Source: Acidobacteriota bacterium (GTDB taxonomy: Bacteria > Acidobacteriota > Terriglobia > UBA7540). From it: DNA of 7,356 nucleotides. The stretch lies in NCBI GenBank assembly GCA_021786455.1, contig JAJYNF010000289.1:1-7356 (forward strand), read 5' to 3'. Position numbers and translations under genes: made by a program. Positions 1 through 5,277 of this stretch are shown here, in pieces; within the stretch, counting starts at the first letter, position 1; each line of letters starts with the position of its first letter. A model generated the notes under the pieces. The model ran no database searches. It worked only from the letters and a program-made list of their open reading frames with translations, and was not told where the DNA came from.

Positions 1-197
1 ACAACTCGTAGAATTCCCAGGTACTCGCCGTGCTCGAGGGTTGGCGTTTCGCCCGTTGTTCCGCAGGGAACAAGAAAGTCAATTCCTTCCCGGAGTTGAA
101 ACTGGATTAACCGCCGTAGCGATTCTTCGTCAATCGAGCCGTCGCGCTTGAACGGAGTGACCAGCGCTGTGCCGCAGCCGCGAAGGTCGAGACTCAT
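1..197 (-). CDS. dapA: 4-hydroxy-tetrahydrodipicolinate synthase, N-terminal part (runs off left edge)
   Basis: DapA condenses pyruvate with aspartate 4-semialdehyde in the cytoplasm, the first step of the diaminopimelate/lysine branch. Only the first 65 codons are in the window. They show the family's opening strand 'GTALVTPF' (residues 9-16), the 'D-G-S-I-D' turn (19-23) that precedes the first helix, and the active-site loop 'GTTGETPTL' (46-54), whose two threonines (47, 48) match Thr44/Thr45 of the E. coli enzyme. The Schiff-base lysine lies outside the window. The ATG at 197-195 is well supported: AGAGGAG (203-209) sits 5 nt upstream. The gene follows dapB after 41 nt in the same direction and is probably co-transcribed with asd and dapB, which supply its substrate and use its product. 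Related aldolases of this superfamily (NanA, KDG aldolase) share the fold, but the loop and the neighbours favour DapA. Confidence 0.95.
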   Translation of the reverse strand, partial: MSLDLRGCGTALVTPFKRDGSIDEESLRRLIQFQLREGIDFLVPCGTTGETPTLEHGEYLGILRV

Positions 198-238
198 AAA
201 TTCTCCTCTCTGCCCTGCAGGCGATCCGCGACCCGCTT

Positions 239-1024
239 CTACTTTCTGTCCAGTATATCCGAAAAATTGAAAAAGCCTCTTTGGTTCATAATCCAACGCG
301 CGGCAAACAGCGCCCCTTCCGCAAAGCCCTGGCGGCCGCGCGCCGTGTGTCGCAGGATCAGGGTATCCGCCTCGGAATCAAATCCCAGTTCGTGCGTCCC
401 CGGGAAGTAACCGGCGCGAACGCTGGTCACCGAAATCTGCCGGGCCCCGAGCACCGGCTCGACCAGCCGCTTGAGTTCGAGCGCCGTGCCGGAGGGTGCG
501 TCCTTCTTGGCGCGATGGTGAGCTTCTGTGAGGTAAGGTTCGTACATCGTGAATGACGCGAACTCCCCGGCCGCGGCCCGCGCCAAGCGGTAAAAAAGCT
601 GCACCCCGATTGAAAAGTTTGATGCATAAACCATCCCCACGCCGCTCTGCTCGACGATATGTCGCGCTTCGTCCAACCGGTTGTGCCAGCCCGTCGTGCC
701 CACCACCAGGTTCACCCCCAGAGCCGCCACGCGTCGGATGTTCTCGACGGCGGCGTCGGGCATGGTGAAGTCCATCGCCACGTCGATGTCGCTGAAATTC
801 TCTTGAGTAATCGCCTGGCCCCCGGCGTTCGTATCAATATCGAGCGTTAGTCTCACTTCAAAACCGCGCGCCGGCGCAAGCTGGGCGAGGGTCCGTCCCA
901 TCTTGCCGAAGCCGAGCAGGGCGAGTTTCAGCCTGCGCTGGCTCTCGTGAACGGAGATGTTATCTTGGCCGGACATCAATGGGCACAATGAGGAACGGTG
1001 GGGCGCCGCTGGGCGCGTCTCCAC
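239..1024 (-). CDS. dapB: 4-hydroxy-tetrahydrodipicolinate reductase
   Basis: DapB reduces the product of DapA with NAD(P)H to tetrahydrodipicolinate, in the cytoplasm. Numbered from the GTG start (261 aa): dinucleotide-binding loop 'GFGKMG' (38-43), 'DFTMP' (85-89), 'VVGTTGW' (107-113), 'ASNFSIGV' (134-141), and the active-site signature 'HHRAKKDAPSGTA' (169-181). In that signature H169, H170 and K173 match His159, His160 and Lys163 of E. coli DapB. The C-terminal 'GTHELGF' and 'GFAEGALFAARWI' blocks are also family-typical, so the gene looks complete. The start is uncertain. The GTG at 1024-1022 lies 2 nt after the asd stop with only a weak GGA 6 nt upstream, which suggests translational coupling. 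An ATG at 976-974 would remove 16 residues that look unlike the family, giving 245 aa, but I see no Shine-Dalgarno sequence before it. Both forms keep the whole enzyme. dapA follows after 41 nt. Confidence 0.96.
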   Translation of the reverse strand: METRPAAPHRSSLCPLMSGQDNISVHESQRRLKLALLGFGKMGRTLAQLAPARGFEVRLTLDIDTNAGGQAITQENFSDIDVAMDFTMPDAAVENIRRVAALGVNLVVGTTGWHNRLDEARHIVEQSGVGMVYASNFSIGVQLFYRLARAAAGEFASFTMYEPYLTEAHHRAKKDAPSGTALELKRLVEPVLGARQISVTSVRAGYFPGTHELGFDSEADTLILRHTARGRQGFAEGALFAARWIMNQRGFFNFSDILDRK

Positions 1025-1026
1025 CG

Positions 1027-2076
1027 CTAATCCAAATATCCTTCGGACTTCATCAGTTCCGCGTTAAGCAGGGCCGCGCCAGCGGCGCCGCGCAGGGTAT
1101 TGTGGCTTAGGGCCGTGTATTTGAATTCGAGCACCGGGCAGGGACGAACGCGGCCGATGACGGCTGCCATGCCCTGCTCGGTCTCGGCGTCGAATTTCGG
1201 TTGGGGACGATCGGGCTCCTCGCGCACGACAACCGGGTGCTTGGGCGCGGTCGGCAAATCTCGCTCTTGCGGCACGGAGCGATAACCGCGCCAGGCTTCG
1301 ATCAGCTCCTCTATCGTCGCCTTTTTGCGCAAGGCGACGGAGATGCTTTCCGTGTGGCCGTCTTCCACCAAAACGCGGTTGCAATGCGCGCTCACGGCGA
1401 ATTGGCCCGACCGGATGCGCCCATCCACGAGCTGTCCCAGCAGTTTTTGTGTTTCCCGCTCCACTTTCTCTTCCTCGCCCGAAATGTAGGGAATGACGTT
1501 GCCCAGAATGTCGAGCGTCGGCACGCCCGGATAGCCGGCTCCAGAAACCGCCTGCATGCTGGTCATCAGCACCTTGGCCAGGCCAAAGGCGCGCTCGAGC
1601 GGCGCGAGGGACATCACTAACCCGACCGTGGTGCAGTTGGGATTGGTGACAATCATTCCTCGCCACCCGCGGTTCTTACGCTGAATTCGGAGCAGAGCCA
1701 AGTGGTCGGGATTTACTTCCGGAATCAGCAAGGGAACGTCAGGGTCCATGCGATGGTTAGATGAATTAGAAACCACCACGTGGCCGGCGCGGGCAAACTC
1801 TTTTTCAATTTCGCCCGCGACTTTAGAATCGAGCGAAGAAAAAATCAGCGACGGCGCGTTGCCGGGCGCGCACTCGTGGACCTCCAGTTCGCGCGCCGAA
1901 GCGGGCATGGGCGAGCGCAACCGCCAATGGCATGCCTCGCCGTATTTCTTTCCGGCCGAGCGGTCGGACGCCGCCAGCCACTTTGCCTCGAACCACGGGT
2001 GGTGCTCGAGCAGGCTCACGAATCGCTGCCCCACCATCCCCGTCGCGCCTAAGATTCCGACCCCCATTTTTTTCAT
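1027..2076 (-). CDS. asd: Aspartate-semialdehyde dehydrogenase, archaeal/fungal type
   Basis: Asd reduces aspartyl-4-phosphate with NADPH to aspartate 4-semialdehyde, the branch point for lysine/DAP, threonine and methionine. The 349-residue product begins with the NADP-binding loop 'GATGMVGQRF' (10-19). It carries 'SNSSNHRM' (103-110), the catalytic cysteine in 'TNPNCTT' (C148), 'SGAGYPGVP' (178-186), and 'CNRVLVEDGHTE' (232-243), where R234 and H241 are spaced exactly like Arg267 and His274 of E. coli Asd. The length, the 'NPNCTTVGL' context and 'LSHNTLRGAAG' (323-333) place it with the archaeal/fungal branch rather than the classical proteobacterial one; this subgroup call is from memory of the families. 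The ATG at 2076-2074 leaves the Rossmann motif in its usual place. A purine-rich GAAGGGG lies about 14 nt upstream, rather far for a Shine-Dalgarno. dapB begins 2 nt after the stop, so the two are almost certainly one transcript and make consecutive pathway enzymes flanking DapA. Confidence 0.96.
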   Translation of the reverse strand: MKKMGVGILGATGMVGQRFVSLLEHHPWFEAKWLAASDRSAGKKYGEACHWRLRSPMPASARELEVHECAPGNAPSLIFSSLDSKVAGEIEKEFARAGHVVVSNSSNHRMDPDVPLLIPEVNPDHLALLRIQRKNRGWRGMIVTNPNCTTVGLVMSLAPLERAFGLAKVLMTSMQAVSGAGYPGVPTLDILGNVIPYISGEEEKVERETQKLLGQLVDGRIRSGQFAVSAHCNRVLVEDGHTESISVALRKKATIEELIEAWRGYRSVPQERDLPTAPKHPVVVREEPDRPQPKFDAETEQGMAAVIGRVRPCPVLEFKYTALSHNTLRGAAGAALLNAELMKSEGYLD

Positions 2077-2191
2077 GCTAACTTTTGATGCCCCTTCGTT
2101 GTTCCGCCACCAGCTCGCCCAGACGAGCTCATTCCCTGTTACCCTTCGATATGAAATTGTTCTCTCGTTCGGCCGGCGATGCTCTTTCCTT

Positions 2192-3196
2192 TCAATGCTC
2201 CGCCGCTCGCGCCAGCGACGCTTGCGCCAAGCGGACGTAGAGTTCTACTGCGCGGAGCAACTCCTCTTTCCCGATTCGCTCGTTGGCCGTATGCGCCACG
2301 TCAATCGAGCCGGGCCCGAGCAACAGGGGCTTGCCCCAGCGCGTCAAGTTGGGCAAATCGGTAGTAAACGCCACGACTTCAGTTTCAAAGCCATCCAGGC
2401 GTTCCATCATGAGAGGCGGCGTCGAGCGGACAAATTTGAATTCGCACCGGCCCTTCAGCCTCCGCGCCACTTCACGCTCCAAAGCGTCGGAATCCACGAC
2501 CGTTCGAAAAAGGACCTGGGCAGAAGCCTCATCCGGCACCACGTTGGCGGCGCGCCCGCCCTGAATGACGCCGAGGTTCATCGTCGTGTCGCCCAACACG
2601 GGATGCTTTGGCAGCGGCATCCCGCGCAAATCATTCAGCGCGTCGAGCAGCTTATCAATCGCCGATTCTCCCAGGTGGGGATATGCTGAGTGTGCCATCC
2701 GGCCTCGCGCCCAAACGTCCACGCGCAAGATTCCTTTGCTGCCGATCGCCAGCTTGTTGCCTGTCGGCTCGCCGTTGATGATAAAGGCTGAGCCTGCGGC
2801 CCGGTCGTTGGCAGCGCGCGCCCCGTCGCTCAACGTTTCTTCGCCTACCAAAAACAAGAGGCCAAAATTTCGCTCGCCCATGGCCGTCAGTCGCCGCCCA
2901 GCTTCCACCTGAGCGGCCAAAATACCTTTGGCGTCACAGGATCCGCGACCGTAGATGAATTTGTCATCCTCGCTGGCCGGAACGAACGGCGGAACCGTGT
3001 CCATATGCGTGCTCAACACCACACGAGGTTGGCCCATAAATGCAAATATGTTCGAACGCTTGCCCTCGACCGGCTGAACTTCTACTTGATAACCCTGCTC
3101 GGCTAGGTAGCACCGCAAGAATTCGCCACAGCCCTGCTCATTTCCGGTCACCGAATTGAAGTTGACCAGCCTTTTGGTCAGTTCGAATAGCTCCAT
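2192..3196 (-). CDS. M20-family zinc metallo-hydrolase (DapE / ArgE / LysK-type deacylase)
   Basis: This is a two-metal amidohydrolase that removes an acyl group from an amino-acid amine. All expected ligands are visible: H64 and D66 in 'STHMDTVPP' (62-70), D88 in 'GRGSCDAKG' (83-91), the catalytic base and ligand E119-E120 in 'VGEE' (117-120), E143 in 'NGEPTG' (141-146), and H302 in 'DVAHTANERI' (299-308). H169 in 'GRMAHSAYP' (165-173) sits in the dimerisation (lid) domain. At 334 residues it is shorter than E. coli DapE (about 375) and closer to LysK/ArgE-like members, whose 'GPGSIDVAHT' ending it shares. Lying directly upstream of asd-dapB-dapA, it most simply acts as the N-acyl-diaminopimelate deacylase of the same pathway, but acetylornithine or LysW-linked lysine deacylation cannot be excluded from sequence. 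The start ATG at 3196-3194 has a weak GGAA about 7 nt upstream. A 115-nt gap separates it from asd, so asd might also have its own promoter. I saw no convincing one. Confidence 0.9.
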   Translation of the reverse strand: MELFELTKRLVNFNSVTGNEQGCGEFLRCYLAEQGYQVEVQPVEGKRSNIFAFMGQPRVVLSTHMDTVPPFVPASEDDKFIYGRGSCDAKGILAAQVEAGRRLTAMGERNFGLLFLVGEETLSDGARAANDRAAGSAFIINGEPTGNKLAIGSKGILRVDVWARGRMAHSAYPHLGESAIDKLLDALNDLRGMPLPKHPVLGDTTMNLGVIQGGRAANVVPDEASAQVLFRTVVDSDALEREVARRLKGRCEFKFVRSTPPLMMERLDGFETEVVAFTTDLPNLTRWGKPLLLGPGSIDVAHTANERIGKEELLRAVELYVRLAQASLARAAEH

Positions 3197-3631
3197 TGCC
3201 TGTTCCGCTGCCCGATTCCGGGGAAAGCTGCGTTTCCGGTTTCGCCCTCAAATTGCGAACATCAAAGCCGAGCATCTTCGTCTTGAAAATCAGCGAGCCC
3301 TAAAAGGCTAAGCTTCACCTCTGGCCCGCGTTTCTCCCCTCCGCGGCCGGCTTTACCCCATCCTTATTGACGGTAGCGCACAAGCGAAAACAGCGTCAAG
3401 CCAATTCGCCGCCTGGACTGAATGGAGCGGTCGGGGCCTCGTCGGCGCTATCGCCTCTCCCCTCGGGCTTATGAGCCGGAGGTCGAAGAGGGGGGATCAG
3501 GCCGAATTCTTCCGTGGTTGTTTGGAGCCGAAGGGACACGCCGCAATTTCTACCCGCTTGAGGTCCGGTCTTCCCTTTTGAATGACACCGGTTCGGCTGG
3601 CGCTGCGGTCGCCCATCAGAGAACCCTTAAC
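3197..3631. other. Intergenic stretch upstream of the M20 gene
   Basis: These 435 bases hold no gene I can support. A plus-strand open frame starting at 3422 crosses the region but has no Shine-Dalgarno, no recognisable domain, and runs antisense into the minus-strand fragment that begins at 3632, so I treat it as chance. The part nearest the M20 gene contains a weak minus-strand promoter-like pair and a 6+6 bp inverted repeat at 3367-3399, listed separately. I found no terminator-like hairpin with a T run here. Confidence 0.6.
3370..3399 (-). promoter_or_regulatory. Weak candidate promoter for the M20-asd-dapB-dapA cluster
   Basis: On the minus strand TTGACG (3399-3394) is followed after 18 nt by TACCGT (3375-3370). 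The first hexamer differs from the sigma-70 -35 consensus only at the last base; the second keeps only the T, A and final T of TATAAT. Transcription would begin near 3363, giving a leader of about 165 nt before the ATG at 3196. TTGACG also occurs on the plus strand at 3367-3372, so the element is bounded by an inverted repeat (TTGACG-N21-CGTCAA) that could be an operator or could be chance. This is inference from pattern only. Confidence 0.3.
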
Positions 3632-3990
3632 TTAAGGCTGGTCGGGGCTTACCGGGCCCTGGGGCATGTTGAATTTCGAATTTGCGATCGGGGTATTGAG
3701 CGCCACGTGGCTGAATGTTTCCGTATGCGTGTCTTCGGTCGTAGAGATTTTCACTTGGAACGGCATCTGGATGCCGTCCACTTGGCGGTAATTCGCAAAA
3801 TCCATCTGTCCGGGAAGACTGCCGACGGGTGTGGGTGTAAAGTGTTCCACGCGGAGCAACAGGCCGGTTGACTTATCAAAGTAGAGCCGCTCGAACGCGC
3901 CCCCGTGCCCTGCGGCTTATTCATTTCGAGGTAATATTTCTGTTGACATTTATCCCCCCCCTTAATGGTATCTTTTGCCCATTCACGCGA
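3632..3990 (-). pseudogene. C-terminal fragment of an acidobacterial cytochrome c subunit-like/lipoprotein-sorting-fold protein, frameshifted
   Basis: The last 75 codons before the TAA at 3634-3632 read as a real domain end, with 'GLLLRVEHF'-type text just before 'PVGSLPGQMDFANYRQVDG' and 'IQMPFQVKI', ending '..IANSKFNMPQ'. This pattern (partner-strand 'YFDK.TGLL', 'DY/NYR.VDG', '.PF', 'KFN.P') is what I know from the domain that follows the haem region in acidobacterial photosynthetic reaction-centre cytochrome c-like proteins. Upstream, 'KCQQKYYLEMNKPQGTG' continues the same domain in another frame. The two join if one G is added to the GGGGG tract (C5 at 3900-3904 on the plus strand), giving 'GGAFERLYFDKSTGLLLRVEHF' across the join. 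Before about 3990 nothing resembles the expected CxxCH haem regions or the rest of the protein, and the plus-strand promoter and gene start occupy that space. It is therefore a truncated, frameshifted remnant. The upper boundary is approximate and the family assignment is from recall. Confidence 0.65.
3943..3974 (+). promoter_or_regulatory. Promoter-like element with a C8 tract in its spacer
   Basis: A perfect -35 hexamer TTGACA (3943-3948) is followed after 17 nt by TGGTAT (3966-3971); alternatively an extended -10, TGG-TATCTT, ends at 3974 with a 20-nt spacer. Transcription would start about 45 nt before the Shine-Dalgarno/ATG of the plus-strand broken gene at 4023, which makes the placement sensible. 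The spacer contains eight consecutive C (3954-3961), so its length could vary by slippage. The element lies inside the minus-strand remnant's old reading frame, so the -35 match could also be chance. Confidence 0.4.
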
Positions 3991-4022
3991 GCTCGGGATT
4001 TTGATCGCAGGAGGGGCATCCC

Positions 4023-4440
4023 ATGCGCCGCTACGCGGTTTCCGTTCCCAGTCTCTGTATGGCAGTTGCGGTCTGTTTAGTTTGGTTCCTAGCCTACCGC
4101 GCCAAAGGCCGCCGCGCCCTGCTGCAAGACGGTCGCCCCGCGCGAACTCGATTTCCCGTACTGGTCGCTTCAAGACGGCTTCAGTTCGACGCTCAATCTG
4201 GTGAGCGATTCGCCGCGGCCCATCCCGCTCACCTTCGGGTGTCGGTTCAAGATTTTCCGCAGAATCTCTATACCCTACATCCCGCCAGGGTGAGCGACCT
4301 TTCCGACGGTCATCCTTCCCGCCAATCTCGATGCTTGGGGGGTCTTCGTCCTGCCGGCGCGCCGTGTGGACCTCCGGGAGCCGCGCGATGCGAACGCCAA
4401 GACGTATCGCTGTTGTGGAAAAAGCCGGCGCCGACCTGAC
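4023..4440 (+). pseudogene. Broken gene for a secreted protein with an 'ELDFPYWSL' block, 5' part only
   Basis: The gene start is well preserved: AGGAGG (4009-4014) lies 8 nt before ATG 4023. The first ~24 codons encode an Arg-containing n-region and a hydrophobic core (MRRY, then 'VPSLCMAVAVCLVWFLA'), typical of a signal peptide. The sense then moves to another frame around 4092-4095 (one extra base), reading 'TAPKAAAPCCKTVAPR' and then 'ELDFPYWSLQDGFSSTL' followed by 'NLVSDSPRPIPLTF' up to about 4235. Next comes a muddled stretch with a TGA at 4291-4293. After it the same frame resumes with 'ATFPTVILPANLDAWGVFV' and 'LPARRVDLREPRD'. The text then runs into the 3' end of lepB on the opposite strand. 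I recall the 'FPYxSLxxGFSSTLxLVSDSP' block from large secreted acidobacterial proteins of unknown function; those are several hundred residues, so this copy is truncated as well as frameshifted. The neighbouring genes have intact frames, which argues against general sequencing error. Confidence 0.6.
4419..4435 (-). terminator. Weak candidate terminator after lepB
   Basis: On the minus strand, 9 nt after the lepB stop, GTCGGCGCCGGC can fold into a 4-bp stem (one G-T pair) with a 4-nt loop and is followed directly by TTTTT. The T run and location fit an intrinsic terminator for the purF-lepB transcript, but the stem is short, so this is tentative. Confidence 0.35.
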
Positions 4441-4444
4441 GAAA

Positions 4445-5272
4445 TTAAAAAACTTTCCCCATGCGGGACCAGCGGGTGTTGTGGAAGAAATTCCCGAGGA
4501 TGGAGGCGTCAAAGCGCAGCTGGTCGGACCACCGGTCGTCAAGCCACTCGCGGCTCGGCGCGCGATAGGACCAATAGATGAACCACGGCTCTCCCACGAC
4601 ATTCTTTAACGGAACAAAGCCCCAGAAGCGGCTGTCGTATGAATCATCTCGGTTGTCCCCAAGAACAAAGAGATATCCGCGCGGAACGTGAAGACCATCT
4701 TCGTGAATATAGCGTGGCATCTCGCGCGCCCACGTGGGATCGAGACCCCAGGCGGCCGGCAAGGTGGGAATCATACTTACCGGCGGAGGAAAATTATCTC
4801 GCAAGGGAAGAATTCGAGATGAGTCGAAGTGAGCGTAGGGCTGGGGGAGTATTTTACCGTTGACGTAAACCTGCTTATTGACGATTTTGACCACGTCGCC
4901 GCCCACTCCGATCACACGCTTGACGAACATTTGTGAAGGATTCAACGGGTAGCGAAAGGCAACAATGTTCTGGCGGTGAATCTGACGCAGGGTTGGAAGT
5001 CGCCAGTCAGTGAAGGGCACTCGAGGGCCGTAGAGCAATTTTCCCAAAAAAACGTGATCCCCGATCAGAATCGTGCGCTCCATTGAGCCGGTAGGGATCA
5101 TCGTAGCTTCGCCGACGAATGTCCGAATACAGAAGACTCCGATCAACACGACGACCAGAGAGCGAACAGTCTCCCAGAAGCTCTCCTTTTGGCGTGGCTT
5201 GGCTGGGGGTGATGGGTCCCCGCGGACCTCACCGGTGGCTTTCGGCGTGGGTCGGTCGTTAGCAGGTTCCAT
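4445..5272 (-). CDS. lepB: Signal peptidase I
   Basis: LepB is the inner-membrane serine/lysine protease that removes signal peptides from proteins exported by Sec or Tat. The 275-residue product has a polar, proline-rich N-terminus (1-33), one hydrophobic segment (about 36-53), then the catalytic serine in 'MIPTGSMERT' (S63), the general-base lysine in 'FVKRVIGVGGD' (K118), and the box E signature 'GDNRDDSYDSRFWG' (205-218). The region between K118 and box E (about 130-195) is longer than in Bacillus SipS and includes a proline/aromatic stretch near 160-190, as in many Gram-negative LepB proteins. Only one membrane segment is visible, unlike the two of E. coli LepB. The ATG at 5272-5270 begins 5 nt after the purF stop with no Shine-Dalgarno sequence, suggesting translation by coupling to purF. 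The C-terminus, after 'FIYWSYRAP', runs about 38 residues further and looks slightly extended. Confidence 0.96.
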   Translation of the reverse strand: MEPANDRPTPKATGEVRGDPSPPAKPRQKESFWETVRSLVVVLIGVFCIRTFVGEATMIPTGSMERTILIGDHVFLGKLLYGPRVPFTDWRLPTLRQIHRQNIVAFRYPLNPSQMFVKRVIGVGGDVVKIVNKQVYVNGKILPQPYAHFDSSRILPLRDNFPPPVSMIPTLPAAWGLDPTWAREMPRYIHEDGLHVPRGYLFVLGDNRDDSYDSRFWGFVPLKNVVGEPWFIYWSYRAPSREWLDDRWSDQLRFDASILGNFFHNTRWSRMGKVF

Positions 5273-5277
5273 GGGAA

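Noticed and set aside
2112..2129. AGCTCG-N6-CGAGCT inverted repeat between the M20 gene and asd
   Set aside because: A 6-bp stem without a T run. It is too short to call a terminator or operator, and no promoter could be paired with it.
1748..2689. Long plus-strand open frame of 313 codons
   Set aside because: It runs antisense across the start of asd and the end of the M20 gene, has no domain or Shine-Dalgarno, and is explained by GC-rich codon bias on the other strand.
3422..3871. Plus-strand open frame of 149 codons
   Set aside because: It is antisense to the minus-strand fragment for half its length, with no recognisable motif or ribosome-binding site.
3751..4602. Minus-strand open frame of 283 codons covering the region between lepB and the cytochrome-like fragment
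   Set aside because: It starts inside lepB in another frame and crosses the antisense of the plus-strand broken gene. Only its last part before the frameshift ('KCQQKYYLEMNKPQ') looks like real protein; the rest is low-complexity Arg/Pro/Gly text.
4331..4609. Plus-strand open frames entering lepB
   Set aside because: They are antisense to the conserved C-terminal part of LepB; the part before 4440 is covered by the broken-gene entry.
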